A stretch of DNA of 64,000 bases from CAZBRS01 sp964494475 (GCA_964494475.1 CAZBRS010000012.1:40774-104773); one strand, 5' to 3'; shown: positions 54,101 through 60,678, counted from the stretch's first letter. Notes: generated by a model from the sequence alone, not told the origin. A program made the numbers and translations.

Positions 54101-54133
54101 TGGCGCCGTCTCGGCCTGGCCCGGGCCGGGTAG
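45137..54133 (+). CDS. Giant secreted protein of disintegrin-like modules, IPTL-CTERM
   Basis: This 2998-residue protein has a signal peptide (cleavage near AFAG, residue 33), an N-terminal beta-rich domain (about 35-255), a CGNG..GEQCD Cys-rich unit, then repeats from residue 290 to about 2703. By hand count there are 43 modules of pattern CR(x)5CDxxExCxG(x)4CPxD and 20 of pattern CTDDGNxCTxDxCDG(x)4CxHPAGN, each about 30 residues, with a central stretch of three longer Cys-rich modules. An Ig-like/anchor region (VRLVDGGFGDADGEVNGFIVD, like choice-of-anchor U) and IPTL-CTERM (residue 2969 to end) finish it. It is probably exported, heavily disulfide-bonded and surface-displayed, perhaps for adhesion. 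Confidence 0.88.
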   Translation: MDRRFHSFAGTRHGTLLTAAFALLLLASPSAFAGIGGVVPDSSASSRNPPNEPRGSATWDNPPSIVINNGTTLKVRFAFNVNADQYSVEPPYTQNMTIRHQVTFTVTSPGAFTLTIGQSLVGALTRYVEQGTGASCDLTALTGSLTGGTLASGTLTVADPGVITNGTSNKNTAVNKTATATVSGVSNGAPVTYVLSWQGSAFATSNTSEAAVRFGAPNDTDIECSICNYPGENYPRTQSTDGHFVTVTLSELCGNGTVNSGEQCDQGAANGTDASCCTSACQYRAAGSTCRAGVDACDAVEACSGASATCPVDAKSPAGTICRQAADSCDLTEVCTGASTACPADAVKVAGTACTDDGNVCSLDRCDGVNAACQHPAGNAGAVCRAGSGECDLAETCTGSTVTCPADQKKSAGTACTDDGNACTLDRCDGSTGACQHPAGNFGAVCRASAGGCDLAETCSGLGATCPADAVVAAGQVCRAAAGSCDVSEVCNGLGAACPADVFAPGSTTCRLSAGECDLAETCTGGAAACPSDAKVIANASCTSDGNPCSLDICNGTSNACQHPAGNQGTACRAVAGVCDVAETCTGASTICPDDQFIPSSSICRNALGECDVAELCPGNAAACPADALKANATVCADDGNACTTDRCDGATVACRHEVGNAGAVCRDARGPCDLVEICTGASSECPSDAMAPETTVCRAAIGECDLPEFCNGSGHACPGDNRSVSGTPCTDDGNPCTTDKCNGTSALCLHQVGNGGAVCRAEAGPCDAPERCTGSATTCPPDGFLGTSAVCRPASGACDAPETCAGGTIECPADGFLPEATSCRASTGDCDPAEACTGFGPACPADARAALGMGCTSDGNPCTRDICDGSAATCTHPAGNPGTVCRAASGECDVAETCSGASTSCPSDAVEPVGVSCTDDGNVCTADRCDGAAKACTHPAGNAGALCRDGAGPCDVAEVCTGGSSVCPADAFLAGSQVCRPTAGECDAAEVCSGTGPLCPADQKRPTGTLCSDDGLVCTADVCNGAVDACTHPAGNAGTVCRESGGLCDVAETCSGLSMACPVDGFRSAGSTCRESDGECDVAEACSGTGPNCPANGFKGAGTACADDGNVCTLDRCGGASGVCLHPAGNAGAVCRDATGECDSPEACSGADVACPADGVKPVGEACTDDGNVCTRDVCSGATKVCTHPAGNAGAVCRAADGLCDAAETCSGSSTACPPDAFREPSVVCRSAAGECDVPETCPGTGRACPVDGRQAAGAACSDDGNPCSADRCDGVSVACDHPAGNAGALCRAASEVCDAVETCSGASITCPVDGFLGSSVVCRAVAGECDTEERCSGSAATCPANDFKGPGVACSEDGNVCTRDVCAGDRADCTHPAGNAGATCRPATDECDAAEACQGTSTACPLDGVVASGQSCADDGNVCTLDVCDGLVKACTHPAGYAGAVCRPAAGECDLADTCTGASTNCPADKRVANGAPCTDDGNPCSVDQCNGVAVACQHPAGNAGAVCRGAAGECDVSEACSGSSTTCPTDLKSTAVCRSAAGTCDLAERCDGAGNTCPGDGFVTGGTPCRSPFCQDGVLNLADRCDGFGACGEGGLLDCRPYACNENTGACDSSCSGDGQCGVDHTCVSGECKLVPGLACGGNDACASGWCIDGVCCDAECAGECQACDLPGFVGACSPVEAGTDPDNDCDASDPSTCGDNGVCDGAGQCQAHVAGTVCHDAFCVESDSHSTDRCDGAGTCVDGGVVNCPPYACNGETGVCRLSCSAPTDCAAGHECSDGHCLKSLGTACAVDAECAGGQCADGVCCGAPCDGACERCDAAGACKALEAGTDPDSECATDAVETCGLTGVCSGARSCALYAADTPCSQAACDAGVLNLTDLCDGGGHCLDAGQQACEPYACEAGACRLSCLSSSQCQAGYECSAGECIGSLGTPCGFDGECASGFCADGSCCDAACDGTCEACSIAGFEGTCTAVASGSDPAGECAATDASSCGTTGACSGERSCQLFASTTVCRPVAGECDVLELCDGQGSCPVDGKSTAVCRGAAGVCDVIEACDGVGNACPPDDFALSSTRCRDSADLCDVAEYCSGSGSTCPDDGFAPPVVVCRDAAGVCDVEDVCTGESARCPQDAKSSGVCRPGAGPCDAAEFCSGAADACPADGFRPSSVVCRPSAGECDVIEYCSGDAAACRVDALAPADTPCSDDANACTLDACDGAEAACPRIPAPEGVVCRPASDSCDLSEACDGASTVCPSDDVRGEGQPCPDDGETCTADRCDGAGKACTHPAGNDGVLCRASAGACDLPEECDGATPSCPADGLQPPGVVCRGSAGECDVGETCSGDSALCPVETYKPAGTGCTDDGSVCSTDLCTGAGPQCEHAAGNAGFLCRAAVGDCDVAESCDGAAVGCPADGFVPSAVACRPAVDACDHAETCPGDSGFCPSDIVLAIGEPCADDGNACTVESCDGVTTACHHVAGNAGLTCRPATGECDVTETCTGTNPDCPDDAIFAPEAPCTDDGEVCTSDTCDGVTTICHHQPGNVDVVCRDAVGACDVQEACDGVSATCPSDVLLPQDTICRPSGGVCDVVEVCSGLSPTCPDDVLKSADVPCTDDGNPCTEDTCDGASTDCRHPVGNAGNVCRPEAGGCDQVETCTGLSGVCPADAYRVAGSGCRPAAGECDVSEYCAGDTAQCPTDAFLAFGAPCNENDSSCDGLGSCAGAPVSYRSGLYLPPRVAADGHALALAVVTLRNAAGQLVANKRVQFSALGAEVFDPTNLSALVRTNVHGQAAVFVRSAQVGQARVIASWANGLESVSGTLDFVTPAPALSKTLPSAGGNVRLIVDTVGAALDDAHDYDREHLPAGLPVGASMPLGMRAATIKLYAGQTEAQVTVLMPAPIPASHRLWMYGPTPDDRRPHWVDVTYSPNVSGLKDDDATYVVRLVDGGFGDADGEVNGFIVDPQGISNDPAEIPTLDQWALILLGLALMAVAWRRLGLARAG
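46004..49849 (+). repeat. First block of disintegrin-like coding repeats
   Basis: About 27 A-type modules (CR...ECDxxExC...CPxD) and 14 B-type modules (C(T/S/A)DDGN...CDG...HPAGN) alternate as A-B or A-A-B over 3.8 kb. The DNA repeats are diverged, so they are not a recent tandem expansion. Confidence 0.8.
49850..51184 (+). repeat. Central block of three longer Cys-rich coding repeats
   Basis: Three units of about 150 residues share RCDG(x)2(T/A)C, a PYAC step, CxSGxCxDGxCC and CxGxCxxC clusters, and GTDPDNDC-like segments. They differ from the flanking A and B modules and divide the repeat region in two. Confidence 0.7.
51185..53245 (+). repeat. Second block of disintegrin-like coding repeats
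   Basis: About 16 A-type and 6 B-type modules in the same pattern as the first block. The A-type modules dominate early here (six in a row), unlike the alternating first block. Confidence 0.75.
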
Positions 54134-54160
54134 GCCACACCTTGCGCTCTGGCTTCGACC

Positions 54161-55432
54161 ATGCCGCTTGAGCCCCCCCCCGATTCCGCGGGCTCCGGGG
54201 AGGCCCTCCGCCGGTCTCTCGATCAACTGGGCGGAGACCTGGAGTGGGAGGGCGAGGCGGAGCCGGCCGCGCTGCTCGTCGAGGCCTGGAAAGCGGCGCG
54301 GAGCGGACCGGCAGACACGCTGACCCACGGCTTCCACACCTACCCCGCGCGGCTGCACCCCGCGGTGGCCGCGCACGTGCTCGATGCCTGGCTGGCCCGC
54401 CGGGTCCCGCGGAGCGGCCCCCCGCCGGGCGTCCTCGACCCCTTCTGCGGCAGCGGCACCGTGCTGGTCGAGTGCACGGCGCGCGGCCTGCCTTCGGTCG
54501 GGGTCGACCTGAACCCGCTGGCCGTGCGGCTCTCGCGGCTGAAGTGCGAGCTGCGGTCCCCCGAGCCGTGCGAACGCCTCATGGCCACGGCCCGAGCCGT
54601 CACCGAGGCCTCGCTCGAGCACGTTCGCGCGCGCGACAACGTGCGTGCGCCCCTGCCGCGCAGCGAGGTGGCCTGGTACGCTCCCCACGTGCTCAAGGAG
54701 TTGGCCGGCCTGTGGCTCGAGATCGGGAAGGTCGGGTCGCAGGCCGACCGGGAGGCCCTGACGCTGGTGTTCTCGTCGCTGGTGGTCAAGTTCTCGAAGC
54801 AGCGCGCCGACACGTCGGAGATCGCCGTCGACAAGCGGCTCCGAAAGGGCCTGGCCAGCGAGTTCTTCCTGCGCAAGTGCCGTGAGCTCGTCGAGCGTTG
54901 GGGGGCGCTGCGGGGGCGCGTGGCGGGGCTCGGCGCGCCGGCCGGGGCCGGCCGCCCCACGGTGCTGTCAGGCGACGCGCGTACCGTCGATCGGCTGCTC
55001 CCGGACCGGCTCTTCGAGTTCATCCTCTCGTCGCCCCCTTACGGCGGCACCTACGACTACGTACAGCATCAGGCCCGCCGCTTTCCGTGGCTCGGCATCG
55101 ACCCGACGCGCTTCGACCGGAACGAGATCGGGGCGCGTCGCCAGGTGGCCGACCAGGACGACGGCCTCGAGACCTGGAACCGCGACCTGACGTCGGTGCT
55201 GGTGGCGTTGCGGCGGGTCGCGGCGCCCAACGCCCACCTCGTGCTCGTGATGGGCGACACCAAGTGGAGGGGGCACGTGGTCCCGGCCACGGCGCAGTTG
55301 AAGGCGCTGGCCCCCGACTGCGGCTGGCGCTTCGTCGCGGCGGCGTCGGAGCCGCGCGTCGATTGGCACGGCGAGGCCTCGCGGCGCGAACACCTGGTGC
55401 AGTTCACGACCGATCAGGACGCGCCGGGATAG
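54161..55432 (+). CDS. Orphan DNA methyltransferase
   Basis: The 423-residue protein has HGFHTYPARLHP near residue 50, the SAM motif DPFCGSGT at residues 93-100, and the catalytic motif SSPPY at residues 290-294, typical of N4-cytosine or N6-adenine DNA methylases. The order is motif I before motif IV. No restriction enzyme gene is next to it. Its end overlaps convergent lgt by 19 bases. It starts 27 bases after the giant protein's stop. Confidence 0.8.
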   Translation: MPLEPPPDSAGSGEALRRSLDQLGGDLEWEGEAEPAALLVEAWKAARSGPADTLTHGFHTYPARLHPAVAAHVLDAWLARRVPRSGPPPGVLDPFCGSGTVLVECTARGLPSVGVDLNPLAVRLSRLKCELRSPEPCERLMATARAVTEASLEHVRARDNVRAPLPRSEVAWYAPHVLKELAGLWLEIGKVGSQADREALTLVFSSLVVKFSKQRADTSEIAVDKRLRKGLASEFFLRKCRELVERWGALRGRVAGLGAPAGAGRPTVLSGDARTVDRLLPDRLFEFILSSPPYGGTYDYVQHQARRFPWLGIDPTRFDRNEIGARRQVADQDDGLETWNRDLTSVLVALRRVAAPNAHLVLVMGDTKWRGHVVPATAQLKALAPDCGWRFVAAASEPRVDWHGEASRREHLVQFTTDQDAPG

Positions 55433-56391
55433 TCGGGCAGTTCGTGGGGCGGGGGGCTCCGCTTCTTGAGGCGCGGCAGCATGACGAGCGCCACCAGGAT
55501 CGACGGGAGCGCGATGGCCTGCGAGGTCGAGAGCAGGTCGAAGAACCACTCGCCGCGCTGATCGCCGCGCCAGAACTCGACGAGGAAGCGCTGGCTCGCG
55601 TAGAGAAGCACGAACCACCAGAACACCTTGCCGTCGTACGTGCGTCGACGGAGGAACATCCAGAAGCACACCAGGAAGATGGCCAGGTTGGCGACCGAGT
55701 GGTAGAGCTGCGTGGGCAGCACGGCCAGGCTCTCGTGGGCGTGCCCGTCGATCAGGTGGGCCTTCAGTTGCTCGCTCCAGGCCGGGCTGTCCTTCGGGAA
55801 GCTCACGGCCAGCCAGCCGTCGCTCCGGCTACCGAAGCAGCAGCCCGCCAGGTAGCACCCCAGGCGCCCGAAGACGAGCCCCAGGGCGATGCCGAACCCC
55901 GTCACGTCGCCGAACCTCCAGACCGGATAGCCGAGGCGCTTGACGTAGAAGTACAGGAACAGCGCCGCCGCCAGGAACCCTCCGTAGTAGGTGAGGCCGC
56001 CGTACCAGAACTTGAAGGCGCGCAGGCAGTCGCGGTCCGGGTGGCACGTGCCCCGATCGACCGCGCAGATCTCGCCCCGGTCGGCCTTGACGCACTGCTC
56101 GTCGGTGGTGCAGGCGCGCTCGCCGGGCAGCTTCTTGGGCTCGACCTGCGTCGAGTCGGTGCACAGGTGCACGTAGTCCATGAAGTAGCCGTCGGCCACC
56201 ACGTGCAGCGCGCGCGAGCCCACGATGCCGAACACGACCGCCCAGATGCCCGCGTCGAGCATGTGATTGGGGTCGATGCCCACGCGGTGCGCCACCTTGG
56301 CGGCCAGGAAGATGGCTGCCAGGAAGCCGACCATCAGCAGGGTGAAGTACGCCGGGAACGACAGGGGCCCTAGATCGAAGGAGGGGAACAT
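55414..56391 (-). CDS. lgt: Prolipoprotein diacylglyceryl transferase with Cys-rich insert
   Basis: Lgt adds diacylglycerol to the lipobox Cys of lipoproteins, needed for the several lipoproteins in this window. The 325-residue membrane protein has FPSFDLGPL at the start, YGGLTYYGGF, GRLGCYLAGCCFG, and a C-terminal YASQRFLVEFWRGD. Between helices, residues about 74-125 form an extra hydrophilic loop with six Cys (77, 94, 100, 109, 116, 122), which typical Lgt lacks. ATG 56391 is preferred; ATG 56427 would add 12 residues. No Shine-Dalgarno is visible for either. Confidence 0.88.
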   Translation of the reverse strand: MFPSFDLGPLSFPAYFTLLMVGFLAAIFLAAKVAHRVGIDPNHMLDAGIWAVVFGIVGSRALHVVADGYFMDYVHLCTDSTQVEPKKLPGERACTTDEQCVKADRGEICAVDRGTCHPDRDCLRAFKFWYGGLTYYGGFLAAALFLYFYVKRLGYPVWRFGDVTGFGIALGLVFGRLGCYLAGCCFGSRSDGWLAVSFPKDSPAWSEQLKAHLIDGHAHESLAVLPTQLYHSVANLAIFLVCFWMFLRRRTYDGKVFWWFVLLYASQRFLVEFWRGDQRGEWFFDLLSTSQAIALPSILVALVMLPRLKKRSPPPHELPDYPGAS

Positions 56392-56398
56392 TGCTTGT

Positions 56399-56427
56399 TT
56401 GACAGCCCAAGGAGCACGCTCTAGCAT
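56399..56427 (+). promoter_or_regulatory. Promoter giving a near-leaderless HD-GYP mRNA
   Basis: TTGACA (56399-56404) and TAGCAT (56422-56427) are separated by 17 bases. Transcription should start at about 56434, one or two bases before ATG 56436, which has no Shine-Dalgarno. The site lies inside the divergent lgt 5' region. Confidence 0.5.
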
Positions 56428-56435
56428 CGTAGGTC

Positions 56436-57695
56436 ATGAAGGACGCGGCGCCAACGAGAATCCTGCTGGTCGACGATGACCCCAAGGCCCTCGACGCGAT
56501 CGAGGAGAGCCTGCGGGGCCAGGGCTACCGGGTCGAGAAGCACGCCGGGGCTCGCGCGGCCCTCGATCGCTACTACCACACGCCGTTCGACGTGGTCATC
56601 ACGGCCTTGCGCATGCGCGACATGGACGGCATGGAGGTCGTGCGGCTGCTCAAGATGATGGACCCGGCCGTGGTGGTGCTCATCACGTCGGAGGCTCCCG
56701 AGACCGGCGTCATCCGCGAGGCCATGAAGGCGGGGGCGTACGACTACCTGTCGAGCCCCTCCGGACGCGACGACCTGGTCTTCGCCATCGAGCGCGCGGT
56801 GGAGCGTCGGCGCCTGCTCGAGACCAACACGAACCATCAGAAGAACCTCGAGAAGCTCGTCTCCGAGCGCACCCGCGACCTGCTCAACTCGTTCGACGCG
56901 GCCATCTTCGGGCTGGCCAAGCTCGTCGAGTACCGCGACGAGGAGACCGGGTTCCACCTCGAGCGGCTCTCCGAGCTCTCGGCCACCCTGGCCCGGCGCC
57001 TGGCCGACACCGACAAGTACCGCAACCAGATCAGCGAAGGCTACATCAACCACATCCGGCGATCGGCGCCGTTGCACGACATCGGCAAGGTGGGCATCCC
57101 CGATCGCATCCTGCTGAAGCCGGGCAAGCTCACGCACGAAGAGTTCGAGATCATCAAGTTCCATCCGCTCATCGGCGCCGAGGCCATCCGCGAGATCCAG
57201 GCCAAGCTGGGGCAGAAGCGCTTCTTCAACATGGGCATGCTCGTCGCCAAGTGCCACCACGAGCGTTGGAACGGTTCGGGTTATCCCGAGGGTCTGAAGG
57301 GGGCCGAGATCCCGCTCTCGGCCCGTATCGTGGCTCTCGCCGACGTCTACGACGCCCTGCGCTCCGAGCGACCCTACAAGGCCGCCATGACGCACGAGAA
57401 GGCGCGCGGCATATTGGTCGAGGAGCGTGGCAAGCACTTCGACCCCGACATCGTCGATGCCTTCCTCCGCGCCGAGGGTGAGATCGAGGGGTGCATGGAG
57501 GAGTGGAACCAGCGCCTCTTCCGCGGCGAAGACACCATCAACGTGATCATCCGCAAGGCCCGCCAGGAGTCCGGCGGCGCCGAGCAGCAGGCCTCCGACG
57601 CCGTGGCCGCCACGACGGGTTCGACGCCCCCCGCACCGCCCCGAGAGGCCTCGGCGCATTCGTCGACCAAGACCATCAAGACCCGCAAGCTGTAG
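56436..57695 (+). CDS. HD-GYP c-di-GMP phosphodiesterase with pseudo-receiver domain
   Basis: The 419-residue protein has a receiver-like domain (1-120), a short coiled linker, an HD-GYP domain (about 145-350), and a Ser/Thr/Pro-rich tail. HD-GYP motifs are intact: HDIGKVGIPD and HHERWNGSGYP, predicting hydrolysis of cyclic di-GMP. The receiver keeps Asp13-15 and Thr84, but the phospho-acceptor is Ala57 (ITALRMRDMDG, usually xxDxxMP) and the conserved Lys is Ser107. It therefore cannot be phosphorylated normally. It is divergent from lgt. No ribosome binding site is visible, in line with a near-leaderless mRNA. Confidence 0.9.
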   Translation: MKDAAPTRILLVDDDPKALDAIEESLRGQGYRVEKHAGARAALDRYYHTPFDVVITALRMRDMDGMEVVRLLKMMDPAVVVLITSEAPETGVIREAMKAGAYDYLSSPSGRDDLVFAIERAVERRRLLETNTNHQKNLEKLVSERTRDLLNSFDAAIFGLAKLVEYRDEETGFHLERLSELSATLARRLADTDKYRNQISEGYINHIRRSAPLHDIGKVGIPDRILLKPGKLTHEEFEIIKFHPLIGAEAIREIQAKLGQKRFFNMGMLVAKCHHERWNGSGYPEGLKGAEIPLSARIVALADVYDALRSERPYKAAMTHEKARGILVEERGKHFDPDIVDAFLRAEGEIEGCMEEWNQRLFRGEDTINVIIRKARQESGGAEQQASDAVAATTGSTPPAPPREASAHSSTKTIKTRKL

Positions 57696-57728
57696 GGACA
57701 CGAGGCCTGGTGTCCCCGCCCCCGTCGG

Positions 57729-59309
57729 TCACACGCCGTTCGCGACCAGCCAGGCTTCGGCGGCGCGCAGGCCGTCGAGCGCCGAGCTCATGATGCCGCC
57801 CGCGTGGCCCGTGCCTTCGCCGGCCGGGAACAGCCCGGGGTGCGAGGGTGACTGCCCGTCCGGGCCGCGTGCGATCGTGAGCGGCGCCGACGTTCCGGTC
57901 TCGGGGCCGATCAGCACGGCGTCCGACCCGGCGAAGCCGGGCATGCGTCGATCGAAGCGCCGGAGCGCCTCGGCGAGCGCCCCGGTGAGCGCCGGTGAAT
58001 AGAAGCGGTGCAGCGGGGCCGGCGTCACGGCCGGGCGATAGCTGGTCGCGGGCACGTCGACCGGCTCCCTCTCGGCCAGGAAGTCGACCACCCGCTGGGC
58101 CGGCGCCGCCCCGTGCCCGCCCCCGAGTTGCCCGGCCCGGCGCTCGCAGTCGGCCTGGAAGAGGACGCCGCCGAGCGCCTCGCCGCGCGCGGCCGCCTCG
58201 CCCGGAAGCACGTAGTCGTTCGGCGAGACCGTCACCACCAGGGCCGAGTTGGAGTACGGCGCGCGGCGCAGCGAGTTGCTCATGCCGTTCACGCGCACGG
58301 TGCCCTCTTCGACCTGCGAGGGGACGACGTAGCCGCCCGGGCACATGCAGAACGAGTAGACCCCGCGCTCGCCGATCTGCACCGCCAGGTTGTACTCGGC
58401 GCCCCACTGGCCTGCCGTGACGGCGGCCAGGCCCATCTGGCGCAGGTCGACCCATTCGCGCGGGTGCTCCACGCGAAAGCCCATCGCGCTGGCCCGGGCC
58501 TCCACGCCGACCCCGGCCTCCACGAGCGCCCGGTACAGCCCGCGCGCCGAGTTGCCGGGCGCCAGGATCACGCCCTCGGACGGCACCTCGGAGCCGTCGG
58601 CCAGCCGGACCCCACGTACGCGACGTTCGTGAACCAGGAGGTCGACCACCCGGGCCTCGAAGCGCAGGTCGACGTCGTGGCTCCGCATCCACGCCCCCAT
58701 CGAGCGCGTCACGCGCACCAGCACGTCGGTGCCCATGTGGGGGTGGGATTCGTACAACAGCGCCGGTCGCGCGCCGTGGTGCACGAACGTGGCCAGGACG
58801 TCGCGGATGCCCTCGTCGTTCCGGCGGGTGCGCAGCTTGCCGTCCGAGAACGTGCCCGCGCCTCCTTCGCCGAAGGCCACGTTGCTCCAGGGATCGAGCC
58901 GGCCCTTGGCCCGCAGCAGGCGTACATCGCGAGCGCGCGCGTCGACGGGGCGGCCCTGCTCGAGCAGGATCGGCGCCACGCCCGCCTCGAGCAACCGCAG
59001 GGCCGCGAACGTGCCGGCCGGCCCCGAGCCCACGATGATGGGCCGATGCGTGGTTCGGGGAGCCGCCTGGCGTCGCGCGCCGATGGGGACGCAGTCGGGC
59101 CGCAGTTCACGGGGCGGACCTTCGCCGGGCGCCAGCTGCAGCTCGAGGCGGTAGAACACGCGCGGAGCGCCGCGTCCTCGCGCGTCGAGGGCCTTGCGCA
59201 GCACCCGGTATCCGCGCAGATCCCCCTCGACGAAGCCATGGCGGCGCGCCAGCACCGGGAAGAGCCGGTTCAGGGGTTCGCCCGGCGCCAGGTGTCCTTC
59301 GACGATCAC
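57729..59309 (-). CDS. FAD-dependent oxidoreductase (COG2509-like)
   Basis: The 526-residue protein has a short N-terminal domain, then a GxGxxG Rossmann motif (IIVGSGPAGTFAALRLLEAG), the WSNVAFGEGGAGTFSDGKL segment, and near the end LFPAGEGTGHAGGIMSSALDG, which binds FAD. It fits the COG2509-type uncharacterised dehydrogenases; substrate unknown. The GTG at 59309 is preferred because GGGGGGAGG lies five bases upstream. The longer ATG at 59369 would run into the divergent promoter. Confidence 0.85.
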   Translation of the reverse strand: MIVEGHLAPGEPLNRLFPVLARRHGFVEGDLRGYRVLRKALDARGRGAPRVFYRLELQLAPGEGPPRELRPDCVPIGARRQAAPRTTHRPIIVGSGPAGTFAALRLLEAGVAPILLEQGRPVDARARDVRLLRAKGRLDPWSNVAFGEGGAGTFSDGKLRTRRNDEGIRDVLATFVHHGARPALLYESHPHMGTDVLVRVTRSMGAWMRSHDVDLRFEARVVDLLVHERRVRGVRLADGSEVPSEGVILAPGNSARGLYRALVEAGVGVEARASAMGFRVEHPREWVDLRQMGLAAVTAGQWGAEYNLAVQIGERGVYSFCMCPGGYVVPSQVEEGTVRVNGMSNSLRRAPYSNSALVVTVSPNDYVLPGEAAARGEALGGVLFQADCERRAGQLGGGHGAAPAQRVVDFLAEREPVDVPATSYRPAVTPAPLHRFYSPALTGALAEALRRFDRRMPGFAGSDAVLIGPETGTSAPLTIARGPDGQSPSHPGLFPAGEGTGHAGGIMSSALDGLRAAEAWLVANGV

Positions 59310-59332
59310 GCGTCCTCCCCCCGGTTTCGTGG

Positions 59333-59360
59333 TTGAGGCTGTCTCTCGGCCGGGTATAAT
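59333..59360 (+). promoter_or_regulatory. Promoter giving a leaderless pseudokinase mRNA
   Basis: TTGAGG (59333-59338) and a perfect TATAAT (59355-59360) are separated by 16 bases. Transcription would begin at about 59367-59368, that is at the ATG at 59368, which lacks a Shine-Dalgarno. Confidence 0.6.
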
Positions 59361-59367
59361 CCACGCC

Positions 59368-60678
59368 ATGCGCTTCTGTCCACACTGCCAAACGCGAACC
59401 GAAGCCCCTGTGTGCCCCGTCGATGATCAGCCCACCGAGCGGCTGGTCGACCTGGAGTCCGGGCCCGACGGGGGCGCCGAAGAGGGCGATCCGCTGCTGG
59501 CCCGCTACAAGCTCGAGCACTATTGGGGCACCGACGAGTCCGGCGGCATGTACCGGGCCTCGATCCGGGCCAACGGCGGCCCCGTGTCGGTTCGACTGGT
59601 GCGCCCCGATCTGTCGGCCGACGACGACTACGCCGCGGCCTTCGAGGTTCAGGCCGATCGCTGCCGGGCGCTGGCCAGCCATCACGTCGCCAAGGTCCTC
59701 GAGCGCGGCCGGACCGTCGACGGGCGGCTGTTCCTGGTGACCGAGTACGTCTCGGGGCGTTCGCTGCGCCAGGTCATCGACGACGGCGACGTGTTCGGCT
59801 GGGTGCGCATCCGCGAGACGACGCTGCAGGTGCTCGAAGCCCTGGCCGACGGGCACCGCTCCGGGACCATCCACTGGGATCTGCGGCCCGAGGCCATCTG
59901 GTTCGAGACCACGTCGGGCAGCAACCTGCCCAATGTTCGTCTCACGGGCTTCGGCTTGCCCTGGTGGGCGCCCCACGGAGCGGCGTGGGAGGGGGGCACC
60001 TGTTCGTCGGCGTACGCCGCACCCGAGCGCTTCAACGGAGGCGCCGTCGACGCGCGCTCCGATCTCTATGCCCTGGGCGCCACGTTGTTCCACCTGCTCA
60101 CGGGCAAGCCCGCCGTCGAAGGCCGCGATCCCGCCGAGATCGCGCGAGTGTTGCGCTCGGCCAAGCCGGCCCGCATCAACCGCGCCGAGGTGCCGAAGGG
60201 CATCCCCGAGGGCTTCGTCCACCTGGTGCATTACCTCATGGCGTGGTCGCCCGTCGATCGGCCGTGGGACGCCGAAGAGGTCACGCTGGCCCTCACCTCG
60301 CTGCCCGTCACCGAGGCCGAGGAGTCCGGGGGCGGCGAGGCGCCGCTCTTCGGCGATTCGGTGCCCGACGAAGACGGGGTGATCGCGCTCGGCCGTTCCC
60401 TGCCACCACGGGAGCCGAGCGTGCTCGAGCGTGTGACCGGGCACCGGCGCCTGCGCTGGGCCATCACGGCCGTGCTGGTGCTGGCCATCGTGGTCCTGTT
60501 GTTGCTGATCGTCCTGTCGCGCGGAAAGGGGCGTCCGGCCTCGGGCGCGCTGCCGACCGGTCAGAACGCGAGCACGTTGGCGATGTCGGTCTCGCCGAGC
60601 AACAGCATCACCAGCCTGTCGACGCCCAGCGCGATGCCCGCCGAGGGCGGCACGCCCACCCGCAGCGCCTCGAGGTAG
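59368..60678 (+). CDS. Membrane-anchored Ser/Thr pseudokinase with zinc ribbon start
   Basis: The 436-residue protein starts with a short CPHC...CPV zinc-ribbon-like segment, then a protein-kinase-like fold (about 40-315), one transmembrane helix (WAITAVLVLAIVVLLLLIVL, about 370) and a short extracytoplasmic tail. Key residues are lost: the VAIK Lys is Arg76 (VSVRLV), the loop is HWDLRPEAI (Asp171 kept, Asn replaced by Ala176), and DFG is GFG (Gly194). It keeps an APE-like SSAYAAPERF and DARSDLYALG. It is therefore probably a non-catalytic scaffold or sensor. The last 118 bases overlap convergent epmA. Confidence 0.82.
   Translation: MRFCPHCQTRTEAPVCPVDDQPTERLVDLESGPDGGAEEGDPLLARYKLEHYWGTDESGGMYRASIRANGGPVSVRLVRPDLSADDDYAAAFEVQADRCRALASHHVAKVLERGRTVDGRLFLVTEYVSGRSLRQVIDDGDVFGWVRIRETTLQVLEALADGHRSGTIHWDLRPEAIWFETTSGSNLPNVRLTGFGLPWWAPHGAAWEGGTCSSAYAAPERFNGGAVDARSDLYALGATLFHLLTGKPAVEGRDPAEIARVLRSAKPARINRAEVPKGIPEGFVHLVHYLMAWSPVDRPWDAEEVTLALTSLPVTEAEESGGGEAPLFGDSVPDEDGVIALGRSLPPREPSVLERVTGHRRLRWAITAVLVLAIVVLLLLIVLSRGKGRPASGALPTGQNASTLAMSVSPSNSITSLSTPSAMPAEGGTPTRSASR

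Noticed and set aside
43628..54133. One 3501-codon frame joining the methyltransferase and the giant Cys-rich protein
   Set aside because: The frame runs through exactly 100 N of unknown real length, and a signal peptide start is present at 45137. They are treated as two genes.
45107..54688. A 3193-codon open frame on the minus strand opposite the giant protein
   Set aside because: It is a by-product of GC-rich codon bias in the sense repeats. It has low-complexity Ala/Gly/Val/Arg composition and no recognisable domain.
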